The notes beneath the pieces are model-generated. The model made no database searches. It worked only from the letters and a program-made list of their open reading frames with translations, and had not been told where the DNA came from. A DNA stretch of 64,000 bases from Bacteroidales bacterium (lineage in GTDB: Bacteria > Bacteroidota > Bacteroidia > Bacteroidales > FEN-979), in the NCBI GenBank assembly GCA_023231005.1, contig JALNWG010000003.1, forward strand, positions 99,961 through 163,960, read 5' to 3'. Position numbers and translations under genes: made by a program. This document shows, in pieces, positions 36,312 to 44,290 of the stretch (positions within the stretch are counted from its first letter, which is position 1; each line of letters starts with the position of its first letter).

Positions 36312-37499
36312 TTTTCCATCAGGTTCCTTCCAATCCCCGTTTTCCTGCATAAGTTCGATCAGGGCTTCAATAGCGTTGGTTTCATCAATGTTTTTCTTGA
36401 CCAGATGTGCTCCTTTGTATAGCGTCACTTTTCCTTTACCTGCGCCAACATAGCCATAATGGGCATCTGCCATTTCTCCGGGGCCATTGACGATACAACC
36501 CATGATTGCAATTTTTAAACCTTTTAAATGACCCATCCGGGATTTAATGATGGTCGTAGCTGCCTGAATATCAAACAATGTGCGGGCGCAGGAAGGGCAG
36601 GAGATAAATTCGGCATGGGTGATCCGGGTACTTGTAGCTTGTAATATTCCATAAGCCACTGGGATTTCAAATTCCGGGTCTTCGGTAATGGAAACACGGA
36701 TTGTATCGCCAATCCCGTCTGTTAGCAAACTTCCGATACCTACCGCTGATTTTAACCGACCATCTTCTCCGGCTCCAGCCTCTGTCACACCCAAATGAAG
36801 AGGGTAATTCATTCCTAGTTGTTTCATCCGGGTCACGAGCATGCGGTTGGCTTTTATCATAACCCGGGTATTGCTCGATTTCATGGAAAGTACCAGATTG
36901 TGAAATCCGAATCCCTCACAAATGGTTACAAATTCCAATGCCGATTCTACCATTCCTTCGGGAGTATCTCCATATCGCGCCATAATCCGCTCCGAAAGAG
37001 AACCATGGTTTGTTCCGATCCGAATGGCGGTTCCATATTTTTTACAAATAATGATTAATGGTTTTAACCGGGCTGCAAGTCGTTCCAATTCTTCTTGGTA
37101 ATTATTATTCTGCATCCAATAACCGGTATCCTTAATCCTTTTCGTGTCGGAATAATTGCCTGGATTGATCCTCACCTTATCCATGACCGGAGCGACCATT
37201 TCTGCAATTTTAGCATTGAAATGGACATCAGCAATGAGTGGGGTATCGAAACCATTTTTTCGTAATGTTTTTTTGATCTCAATGAGGTTTTCTGCTTCAC
37301 GAATGCCTGGTATCGCAAGACGCACATATTCGCAGCCTGCCTCAACCATACGGATAATTTGTTCTACTGTACTTTTGGTGTCAAGCGTATCGGTGTTGGT
37401 CATTGATTGTACCCGTATGGGATAATCTCCTCCAAGAGGAAGATTCCCAATGTTAACTACCCGGGTTTTGAATCGTGAATATAACCCTGAATCAGACAT
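36309..37499 (-). CDS. ispG: 4-hydroxy-3-methylbut-2-enyl diphosphate synthase IspG, without the inserted domain
   Basis: IspG carries out the penultimate step of the MEP isoprenoid pathway using a 4Fe-4S cluster. The TIM barrel (about 1-281) includes RIGTNHGSLSERIMARYGDT and LHLGVTEAGAGEDGR; the cluster domain has Cys301, Cys304, Cys335 and Glu342 (CPSC, GCIVNGPGE). Both halves look like the long three-domain enzymes of Bacteroidota, Chlamydiae and plants (near 600 residues or more), yet the protein is only 396 residues: where the inserted domain should be, a linker of about 17 residues joins the halves. All cluster ligands are kept, so it is likely active. Last gene of the leftward tolC-adaptor-tsaB-ispG set. 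Confidence 0.95.
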   Translation of the reverse strand: MSDSGLYSRFKTRVVNIGNLPLGGDYPIRVQSMTNTDTLDTKSTVEQIIRMVEAGCEYVRLAIPGIREAENLIEIKKTLRKNGFDTPLIADVHFNAKIAEMVAPVMDKVRINPGNYSDTKRIKDTGYWMQNNNYQEELERLAARLKPLIIICKKYGTAIRIGTNHGSLSERIMARYGDTPEGMVESALEFVTICEGFGFHNLVLSMKSSNTRVMIKANRMLVTRMKQLGMNYPLHLGVTEAGAGEDGRLKSAVGIGSLLTDGIGDTIRVSITEDPEFEIPVAYGILQATSTRITHAEFISCPSCARTLFDIQAATTIIKSRMGHLKGLKIAIMGCIVNGPGEMADAHYGYVGAGKGKVTLYKGAHLVKKNIDETNAIEALIELMQENGDWKEPDGK

Positions 37500-37539
37500 A
37501 AATACTTCTAAATTTTCTTTGAAATTAATAATCCAACAG

Positions 37540-38256
37540 CTAATTCAATCCTTTTACTCGTGGTTTTCCGGCGATGAAATCTTTTAAATAAAAAGGTTCA
37601 AAATAGACAAGATTTTCAAATTTTTTATGAAGGAACTTTTCTTCTGCTAATGGGATCATAAATTGTGCCGAGGTGGTAAAAGAATCAATAAAAAGTGTGT
37701 TTTTATGATTTTCAAGGAGTGGTCTGCATTTCAGGGCACCATTGCCTGCAAAAAGAACCGGATGTCCCGATAATTCTTTTTCAAAAGTGTTTTCCTCAAC
37801 AATTTGTGCCCGTGGGGCATCGATCAAAGAGAGATTTTTATCATACAAGGCGCAATACACTTCCATTCGTCGGGCATCGATCATCGGGCAGAAAAACAGA
37901 TTATCCGAAATGGGCTGGTGGAGAATGGATACAAAATGTGTCATCATTCCCTGAGCCATAGCCTGAAGCGTAGAAACAGCAATCAGCGGTTTCCCGAGGG
38001 AATAACATAATCCCTTGGCTGTGGCGACTCCGATCCGGATTCCAGTATAAGAACCAGGACCCATGCTAACTGCCAAAGCATCAATTTCGGATAGGTTGAT
38101 GCCTGCAGATCGGCAAACATCATCAATAAAAACTGTAAGCAGGGAAGAATGTACATTTCGGGTTGCTGATTCTTTGATTGCCAATAATGTACCCTTGGCT
38201 GATAATGCAACCGAACACACCTCCGTTGCGGTTTCCAAGCAGAGAATCAGTGCCAT
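37540..38256 (-). CDS. tsaB: tRNA N6-threonylcarbamoyladenosine biosynthesis protein TsaB
   Basis: TsaB is the non-catalytic partner of TsaD in making t6A37 on tRNAs that read ANN codons. The 238-residue protein has the ASKHA-fold N-terminus LILCLETATEVCSVAL and the conserved AVSMGPGSYTGIRIGVATAKGL, and it lacks the TsaD metal-binding His pair. It starts 3 bases after the efflux adaptor stop. Confidence 0.94.
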   Translation of the reverse strand: MALILCLETATEVCSVALSAKGTLLAIKESATRNVHSSLLTVFIDDVCRSAGINLSEIDALAVSMGPGSYTGIRIGVATAKGLCYSLGKPLIAVSTLQAMAQGMMTHFVSILHQPISDNLFFCPMIDARRMEVYCALYDKNLSLIDAPRAQIVEENTFEKELSGHPVLFAGNGALKCRPLLENHKNTLFIDSFTTSAQFMIPLAEEKFLHKKFENLVYFEPFYLKDFIAGKPRVKGLN

Positions 38257-38259
38257 GTC

Positions 38260-39639
38260 TTATTTTTCTTTACTAAAGAGATCTTTTTTATCCACTTTTT
38301 TCACCTTGTCACCATCTTTCATGGTTTTTGAAACAGCGGAATAAGGTGCAGTAATAATTTCATCACCATTCTTAAGACCCGATAGAATTTGAATATAGGT
38401 GTTGTCCTGAATCCCGGTTTTAACATCTATCTTTTTGGCAATACCATCGCGAAAAACAAAGACACACTCCTGAATATTATCACTTTTCTTTTGATTTGAA
38501 ACGATCTCTACCTGTTCATCTTCTTGCGTTTTTTTTGTCTTGTTTTTTTCATTCAATTTGTCAAGACTATCTTTTTCAATTCTAGTCGTCACTGCCTGCA
38601 GGGGAACCGAAAGAACGTTTTTCGCTGTTTCCGTCTGAATTTCAACGGTACAGGACATTCCTGGCCGGAAAGGAGAAAAATCGGTAGGTTTTCCCACCAA
38701 CAGATCCTGATAAGAATTTTTTAAAATATGGATTTTTACGTTAAAATTGGTAACCTGGTCAACGCTTACGCCGGTAGTATTGGCAGAAGTAGCGATTTCG
38801 GTTACCACCCCTTTGAATTTACGGTTTAGATAAGCGTCAATTTCGATCAGGGCGGTGTCGCCCATAGAGACACGGACAATATCATTTTCATTAACCTCGA
38901 CTTGAGCTTCCATTTCATTTAAGTTGGCGATCCGCATAATTTCAGTACCACTTGAAAACTGAGAAGCCCCGGTAACCCTTTCCCCTTTCAATACACTAAG
39001 TTTTGAAACGGTACCGTCGTTTGGGGCATAAATTGCAGTACGATTTAAATCGTCACGGGATCTTTTCAAGGCCGCCTCGGAATTTTTTACCATAAATTCG
39101 GAAGCGTTGATGTCCTGTTCTGCAGCGGCAACCTGGGCTTGGGCAACCTGGAATGCCGATTTTGCCTGATCGTATTCTGCCTTGGAGATCACATTTTGCC
39201 CAAACAGTTTTTCCTGACGGTCAAAATTAAGTTTGGAATTTTCAAATTGTGCTTTCATCTGGACAAGCCGTGCTTTTGAATTTGCCAGGTTCGCTTTTTG
39301 AGTGTTCAGAGAGGCTTCACTTTGGTCAAACTGGGAAATATAAATCTCCGGATCAATTTTAGCTAAAAGGTCTCCTTTTACCACCTGGGCACCTTCTTTT
39401 ACATAAAGGTCAACTACTTCACCGGAAATATATGGACTAATTTTAATATCTTTTTCCGGTTGAATTTTCCCATTGGAAGAAACGGTTTGAAAGATCGTTC
39501 GCTTGATCACTTTTTCTACCGCAACTTTCGTGCTTTCGTCCTGTTTTCCCTTCACCACAGCAACTATAACAATAAGAGCCACCACAGCCACTGCGGCAAT
39601 GATGATCCATGTTTTTTTTCTGGATATTTTTACAGTCAT
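38260..39639 (-). CDS. Efflux transporter periplasmic adaptor (MacA/HlyD family)
   Basis: A 459-residue membrane-fusion protein with an N-terminal transmembrane anchor (about 9-29), the barrel-sandwich segment GEVVDLYVKEGAQVVKGDLLAKID, an alpha-helical hairpin rich in Ala/Gln (about 105-205), and GTVSKLSVLKGERV. It would link an inner-membrane pump to the TolC-like protein encoded 17 bases upstream. No ABC permease (MacB) or RND pump is encoded next to it. MacA-like is the best match. Confidence 0.9.
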   Translation of the reverse strand: MTVKISRKKTWIIIAAVAVVALIVIVAVVKGKQDESTKVAVEKVIKRTIFQTVSSNGKIQPEKDIKISPYISGEVVDLYVKEGAQVVKGDLLAKIDPEIYISQFDQSEASLNTQKANLANSKARLVQMKAQFENSKLNFDRQEKLFGQNVISKAEYDQAKSAFQVAQAQVAAAEQDINASEFMVKNSEAALKRSRDDLNRTAIYAPNDGTVSKLSVLKGERVTGASQFSSGTEIMRIANLNEMEAQVEVNENDIVRVSMGDTALIEIDAYLNRKFKGVVTEIATSANTTGVSVDQVTNFNVKIHILKNSYQDLLVGKPTDFSPFRPGMSCTVEIQTETAKNVLSVPLQAVTTRIEKDSLDKLNEKNKTKKTQEDEQVEIVSNQKKSDNIQECVFVFRDGIAKKIDVKTGIQDNTYIQILSGLKNGDEIITAPYSAVSKTMKDGDKVKKVDKKDLFSKEK

Positions 39640-39656
39640 AAATTGATAATATTTAT

Positions 39657-41108
39657 TTATTCGCGGTCAATCCGGATGGGATTCCCCATATAAAACTCAA
39701 GAATGGTTGTTTTAAAAATGAAGTCGTACTTGGCCTGGAGAAGATCTGATTGGGCTTTGGTAAGATCTTTTTTACTATTGTTGAAATCGAAAGAAGTCAT
39801 CATTCCGACATCGAATTTTTGTTGGGTATATTTAAATGATTCTTCCTGTGCTTTCACTTTTTCTTCAGAAGAAGCATACTTTTTAAGAGAAGCAACTGCA
39901 TCTGCATAAGCTTGTTCGATTATTTTCCGGAGATCCCGTTTTTCGATATCATAATTAAGTTCAGCCTGTGACCGGTTGATTTTGGCTTGACTGATGGAGT
40001 TGCGTCCCGACCAACCATTGAAAATTGGAACCCGCAGATAAAAACCAACCGACTGGTTTTCATTTTGATGTAGCTGATCGTTGAATGAAATAACACGGCT
40101 ACTATATCCAAGGTCATAGCCAAAAACAGTATCATGCGAGAGCTGGGTAATCCCAATTTTCTCAAGTTTTATGATCGGGGCAATGGATGGATCGATCTCT
40201 CTGGCTGCACCGGAATACCCAGTTCCCCACGAACCTGCTAAAGAGAGCGTGGGATAAAGCACTCCCCTGGCAATTTGCAGGTTTTTTTGTGCTATTTGAA
40301 CGCGTAACTCAGCGGCCTGAATTTCAGGACGTGCTTTAAGGGCATGATCATAAATAATTTCAGGAGAGACTAATGAATTTGGGGTTTGAACAGGTTTCAA
40401 CGTCGGCTTTTCAATAAGGAAATCCCGGGTAACCGGCAAATCGATCAATTGTTGCAGGGAGAGGTTGGAAATGTACAATGCGTTGTCAGCTTCTATCAGA
40501 GTCAACTCTTCTGCTGCTTTCTGAGCTTGAATGTTTAATAAATCGCCCCGGGCTGCACTCCCCGCCTCAACTTTTTTCTGAATCCGGTCAACCTGTGCTA
40601 CGGTGATAGCAAGTTGTTCCCTGGCCACCTCCAGCAATTCCCGGTTAAATAAAATATCAAGAAAATAACCAGCTACCGATAAGGAAATACTGTTTTTCAA
40701 AACGTCTAAATCATATTTGCTGGCTAAAACACTGATTCTATTTTGTTTAACGGTGTTGAACTTCTGAAATCCACCAAACAAAGTCACTTCGCTCTGGAGG
40801 TAAAAATTATTGGAACGCACGGTATTAGTAGCAAATGTATTGGTATATTGATCGATGGTCTGACCAAAGTTCCAAACATTCGTGCCATTGGCATTCAGGT
40901 CGGGTAAGACACTCAGGGCGCTTTGTAGCAGTGTTTTCTTGTTCGACTCCACCATCAGTACCTGTTTCTGGATATCAAGATTATTTTCTAGAGCGTAATT
41001 GATACACTCTTCAAGAGTCCAGATTTTTTGTGCTCCGCCAGATACCGGGAACATCAAGGTAAAAAATACCAGAGGAAAAAATCCCCAAAAATTTCGGCGC
41101 ATGAACAT
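39657..41108 (-). CDS. TolC family outer-membrane efflux protein
   Basis: A 483-residue outer-membrane channel protein with signal peptide ending near SGGAQK, two long coiled-coil repeats (for example ALSVLPDLNANGTNVW and ALKARPEIQAAELRVQIAQK), and strand-rich parts between. It forms the outer-membrane exit duct of a tripartite efflux pump with the adaptor downstream. Translation may start at Met1 or Met3. First gene of the leftward set through ispG. Confidence 0.92.
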   Translation of the reverse strand: MFMRRNFWGFFPLVFFTLMFPVSGGAQKIWTLEECINYALENNLDIQKQVLMVESNKKTLLQSALSVLPDLNANGTNVWNFGQTIDQYTNTFATNTVRSNNFYLQSEVTLFGGFQKFNTVKQNRISVLASKYDLDVLKNSISLSVAGYFLDILFNRELLEVAREQLAITVAQVDRIQKKVEAGSAARGDLLNIQAQKAAEELTLIEADNALYISNLSLQQLIDLPVTRDFLIEKPTLKPVQTPNSLVSPEIIYDHALKARPEIQAAELRVQIAQKNLQIARGVLYPTLSLAGSWGTGYSGAAREIDPSIAPIIKLEKIGITQLSHDTVFGYDLGYSSRVISFNDQLHQNENQSVGFYLRVPIFNGWSGRNSISQAKINRSQAELNYDIEKRDLRKIIEQAYADAVASLKKYASSEEKVKAQEESFKYTQQKFDVGMMTSFDFNNSKKDLTKAQSDLLQAKYDFIFKTTILEFYMGNPIRIDRE

Positions 41109-41171
41109 TTTTTAGGCTATAAAAGTAGTGAATTTCCGTTTTAACAGAGCATTAAGACGTAGAAAATATGA

Positions 41172-41204
41172 TTTGGTTACAAAAAGACAAATACGCTATC
41201 TTTG
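41172..41204 (+). promoter_or_regulatory. Bacteroidota-type promoter of the lipoprotein gene at 41.2 kb
   Basis: TTTG at 41172-41175 and TATCTTTG at 41197-41204, starts 25 bases apart, are the best match in the window to the -33/-7 pattern. The predicted transcript starts about 20 bases before the ATG at 41232. Confidence 0.7.
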
Positions 41205-41231
41205 CACGTATAAATATAAATGTCCTCAATC

Positions 41232-41597
41232 ATGAAAAAACAAGTACTTTTTTTTATCCTTGTAATGGTCAGCGGAATAATTATGGTTTCTTCGTGCAAG
41301 CAAACTGATCCGATTTTTGGAACACTTACGGTTACTGTTTATGATCCGATAGCCGGGACCGTGGTCCCAAACGAAGAGGTGTATCTTGCAACCAGTTTTT
41401 ATAATTTAAGCCATGGGGCCTATTTAAGAACTGCTTGGACCAACGCTGGGGGAGCGGTGTATTTTGGTGAACTTGCCCCGGGGTTCTATTATTATGATAC
41501 TAAAGATTGGGAGGATTTCGGTGCCGTAATGATCTATGCCGGAAATGATTTTTATGTACATCTTTACGTCAATACACCCGCTACAGTGAAGAAATAG
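41232..41597 (+). CDS. Small lipoprotein, hypothetical
   Basis: A 121-residue protein with a signal peptide and lipobox MVSSC, so it is anchored by lipid. The mature part, about 100 residues, has FGTLTVTVYDPIAGTVVPNE and alternating Tyr/Gly strands like a small Ig-like or prealbumin-like sandwich. No known function. An upstream ATG at 41220 is possible; 41232 puts the basic MKK start right before the hydrophobic core. A separate promoter lies upstream. Confidence 0.75.
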   Translation: MKKQVLFFILVMVSGIIMVSSCKQTDPIFGTLTVTVYDPIAGTVVPNEEVYLATSFYNLSHGAYLRTAWTNAGGAVYFGELAPGFYYYDTKDWEDFGAVMIYAGNDFYVHLYVNTPATVKK

Positions 41598-41623
41598 CAT
41601 TATATCATTTCATAAATAATTCT

Positions 41624-41631
41624 TAATTTTG
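41624..41631 (+). promoter_or_regulatory. Candidate -7 element of the atp operon
   Basis: TAATTTTG matches TAnnTTTG and lies 28 bases before the atpB ATG. No TTTG is found 24-26 bases upstream. Confidence 0.45.
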
Positions 41632-41658
41632 CGGCGTTGAGTCGATTATTGTTTTGCC

Positions 41659-42783
41659 ATGAACCGATTGATCTCCATCTTATTTTTCCTCTTTCTTTTT
41701 ACTGGTAGCATCCAGGCGTTTTCGCAAGAACAAACTGCTATCCCTAAGGCAGATAGCTTGACCGGCAATGCTGTCGGTACCAAATCAGAGGGCGGTAAAA
41801 AATTCAATGCCGGGGATTTGATTTTTGAACATGTAGTAGATAATCACGAATGGCATATTGTTGAAATTGGAAATGTTGAAATTACTATCCCATTACCCGT
41901 AATTTTGCTTTACAAAGGAGACATTTTCTGTTTTTCTTCCCACAGATTCCACAATGAAACACATTCCTATGAAGGTTTTCGTTTGGAACAAGCGGGTGCG
42001 AATAAAGGAAAAATTATTGCACTGGAAGCCTCCGGAAATCCTGTTCAGGGATCGAAAGTTTATGATTTTTCCATCACAAAAACAGTCTTGGCTATTTTTA
42101 TAAGCGCTGCTTTACTGATTTGGATTTTTGTTTCGGTTGCAAACCGATATAAAAGTAACAGGAACAAAGCTCCTAAGGGATTACAGTCATTGCTGGAGCC
42201 GCTAATCATATTTGTCAGGGATGACATTGCCAAAAGTTCTATCGGTGAAAAAAAATATGAAAAATTCATGCCGTTTTTATTAACAATTTTCTTTTTTATT
42301 TTTTTTAACAATCTTTTTGGGCTTATCCCTTTTTTCCCTGGAGGGGCGAATGTTACCGGAAACATTGCAGTGACTCTTGTCCTTGCCGTTTTTACCTTTT
42401 TAATCACAACCATTAGTGGGAATAAACATTACTGGATTGATGTTATTAATACTCCAGGTGTCCCCTGGTGGCTCAAATTTCCGATTCCACTGATGCCGAT
42501 TGTTGAAATTATCGGGTTGATCACCAAGCCTTTTGTGTTGATGGTCCGACTCTTTGCAAATATTACCGCCGGCCATATCATCGCTCTTGGTTTCGTAAGC
42601 CTGATCTTTATTTTTGGTGCTATTAGTGCAGCACTGGGTCTTGGAGTATCTGTGGTTTCAGTAATTTTTATGGTTTTTATGGATCTGTTGGAATTGTTGG
42701 TTGGTTTTATCCAGGCTTATGTTTTCACTTTATTATCAGCCCTTTATTTTGGGTTGGCGACAGTAGAACCGGAACACCATTAG
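41659..42783 (+). CDS. atpB: ATP synthase F0 subunit a
   Basis: Subunit a forms the proton half-channels next to the c-ring. The 374-residue protein is longer than Escherichia coli AtpB (271) because of an N-terminal signal-like segment (about 1-22) and a soluble region of about 110 residues, usual in this phylum. The essential Arg lies in MVRLFANITAGHIIALGF, followed by the last two helices. First gene of atpBEFHAG. Confidence 0.95.
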   Translation: MNRLISILFFLFLFTGSIQAFSQEQTAIPKADSLTGNAVGTKSEGGKKFNAGDLIFEHVVDNHEWHIVEIGNVEITIPLPVILLYKGDIFCFSSHRFHNETHSYEGFRLEQAGANKGKIIALEASGNPVQGSKVYDFSITKTVLAIFISAALLIWIFVSVANRYKSNRNKAPKGLQSLLEPLIIFVRDDIAKSSIGEKKYEKFMPFLLTIFFFIFFNNLFGLIPFFPGGANVTGNIAVTLVLAVFTFLITTISGNKHYWIDVINTPGVPWWLKFPIPLMPIVEIIGLITKPFVLMVRLFANITAGHIIALGFVSLIFIFGAISAALGLGVSVVSVIFMVFMDLLELLVGFIQAYVFTLLSALYFGLATVEPEHH

Positions 42784-42784
42784 C

Positions 42785-42833
42785 AATTAAGAATTAAAAA
42801 TTAAGAATTAAGAATTAGCAAGTTAGAATTAAA
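42785..42833. repeat. Heptamer-periodic repeat (AATTAAG type) after atpB
   Basis: Units in exact register: AATTAAG, AATTAAA, AATTAAG, AATTAAG, AATTAG at 42785-42818, with a further AATTAAA at 42827-42833. It starts 2 bases after the atpB stop, in the atpB-atpE gap. The same heptamer in reverse orientation occurs at 52835-52862. Confidence 0.7.
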
Positions 42834-42863
42834 AATTTTTAGTAATCATTTAATAAGACCATT

Positions 42864-43124
42864 ATGACATTATTAGCTATTTTACTGCAACTGGCCGGTG
42901 ATTTCGCCGCAATTGCAAAGATGGGTGCCGGAATAGGTGCCGGGATTGCCGTGATTGGTGCCGGGATCGGAATTGGGAACATTGGTAAAAGTGCCCTTGA
43001 AGCCATTGCCCGTCAGCCCGAAGCCGTTGGCGATATCCGGTCAAACATGATCATTGCCGCAGCACTCGTCGAAGGGGTAGCATTTTTTGCTATTGTCGTT
43101 TGTTTGCTGATTCTTTTCATCTGA
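42864..43124 (+). CDS. atpE: ATP synthase F0 subunit c
   Basis: An 86-residue two-helix hairpin that forms the rotor ring. Helix 1 has the GAGIGAGIAVIGAGIGIG glycine pattern, the loop is ARQPE, and helix 2 carries the ion-carrying Glu in AAALVEGVAFF. The residue after Glu is Gly, and helix 1 has no Gln, so the sodium-binding set is absent; a proton-driven ring is inferred. A strong hairpin follows the stop. Confidence 0.96.
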   Translation: MTLLAILLQLAGDFAAIAKMGAGIGAGIAVIGAGIGIGNIGKSALEAIARQPEAVGDIRSNMIIAAALVEGVAFFAIVVCLLILFI

Positions 43125-43137
43125 CAAAAGCGACAGG

Positions 43138-43174
43138 TTTTTTACGGCGTTACGGTTGGTAACGCCGTAAAAAA
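43138..43174. terminator. Perfect 16-bp hairpin between atpE and atpF
   Basis: TTTTTTACGGCGTTAC (43138-43153) pairs perfectly with GTAACGCCGTAAAAAA (43159-43174) around a five-base loop GGTTG. It lies 14 bases after the atpE stop and 37 before atpF. No T-run follows the stem on the plus strand, so it is more likely a partial terminator or a stem that protects atpE mRNA from 3' decay. That would fit the need for many c subunits. Confidence 0.75.
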
Positions 43175-43210
43175 TCCTAATTAATTGATGTTCACCTAAA
43201 GAAAATTTGT

Positions 43211-43705
43211 ATGGAATTAATCACACCCGGACTAGGCTTGCTTTTTTGGATGACCTTGGTGTTTTTGTTACTCCTTTTCATCTTAGGGAAATTTGCCTGG
43301 AAACCGATCCTACACATGCTCAAGGAAAGGGAAACGTCCATTCATGAGGCGCTCAACACAGCCAATAAGGCGCGGGAAGAGATGAAACAGTTGCAATTCA
43401 GCAACGAACAACTGTTACAGGAGGCCAAAAATGAAAGGGATGTCCTGCTAAATGAAGCAAGGAAAGTCAGAGACAAACTACTTGAAGAAGCTCGTGTAAA
43501 AGCAGGGGAAGAGGCTTCCCGGATCATTGAAGGGGCCAAGGCAAGCATCCAGAATGAAAAAATGGCAGCGATGACGGATTTAAAGAATCAGATCGCCGAA
43601 AGTTCCCTGACACTGGCAAAATTCATTTTACAACGTGAACTCTCTGATCCCAAAAAGCAAGAGGAATACGCGCAGGAGTTATTAAAAGAAATTAAATTCA
43701 ATTAA
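43211..43705 (+). CDS. atpF: ATP synthase F0 subunit b
   Basis: A 164-residue stator subunit with one N-terminal transmembrane helix (about 7-26, LGLLFWMTLVFLLLLFILGK) then FAWKPILHMLKERE and a long charged coiled coil with regular Glu/Lys/Ala. It links subunit a to delta. Five bases separate it from atpH. Confidence 0.95.
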   Translation: MELITPGLGLLFWMTLVFLLLLFILGKFAWKPILHMLKERETSIHEALNTANKAREEMKQLQFSNEQLLQEAKNERDVLLNEARKVRDKLLEEARVKAGEEASRIIEGAKASIQNEKMAAMTDLKNQIAESSLTLAKFILQRELSDPKKQEEYAQELLKEIKFN

Positions 43706-43710
43706 CAAGA

Positions 43711-44271
43711 ATGAACATTACTCTTGTAGCGGAACGTTATGCCAGAGCACTATTTGATCTCGCTCTCGAAAAAAATCTTGAGGATGAGGTTTTTCACGAT
43801 AGTGAGTTAATCTTCCAAACCTGTGCTAAATGCAAAGACCTTAGGTTATTGCTGAAAAGCCCCATCATTAGTACAGAAAAAAAGCAAACCATTTTGCGGG
43901 AAATTTTCAAACACCAGGTTCAAGATCTTACCCTGATTTATTTATTGATCATGGCACGCAAAAAACGGGAGATGATTATTTCGGAGGTTGCCTTCCATCT
44001 GGTTGAACTTTATAAGGTATATAAAAATATTTTAACCGTTCATTTCAAATCTCCGTTAAAACCCAATACCGAAATTCGTCAGCAAGTAGTTAAATTAATG
44101 GCGAATTATTCTAATATGGATATTGAATTAAAGGAAGAAATAGACGCATCGTTGGTTGGTGGTTTCATTCTCAATTGGCAGGATAAACAATATGATGCCA
44201 GTATCCGCCGGGAAATTGACGATATGAAAAATGCAATGGCAAAAATCAATTTATATAAAAAAGGATTTTAG
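43711..44271 (+). CDS. atpH: ATP synthase F1 subunit delta
   Basis: A 186-residue peripheral stalk protein. The N-terminal helical domain starts VAERYARALFDLALEKN, and the C-terminal part has the typical LVGGFILNWQDKQYDASIR near the end. It connects the b stalk to the top of the alpha/beta hexamer. It lies between atpF and atpA, as expected. Confidence 0.94.
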   Translation: MNITLVAERYARALFDLALEKNLEDEVFHDSELIFQTCAKCKDLRLLLKSPIISTEKKQTILREIFKHQVQDLTLIYLLIMARKKREMIISEVAFHLVELYKVYKNILTVHFKSPLKPNTEIRQQVVKLMANYSNMDIELKEEIDASLVGGFILNWQDKQYDASIRREIDDMKNAMAKINLYKKGF

Positions 44272-44290
44272 TATTCTAAAAAAATAATCT

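Noticed and set aside
36309..37499. IspG as a truncated or frameshifted gene
   Set aside because: The reading frame is continuous from a normal start to the normal end and the cluster ligands are intact; the short length comes from the absence of one internal domain.
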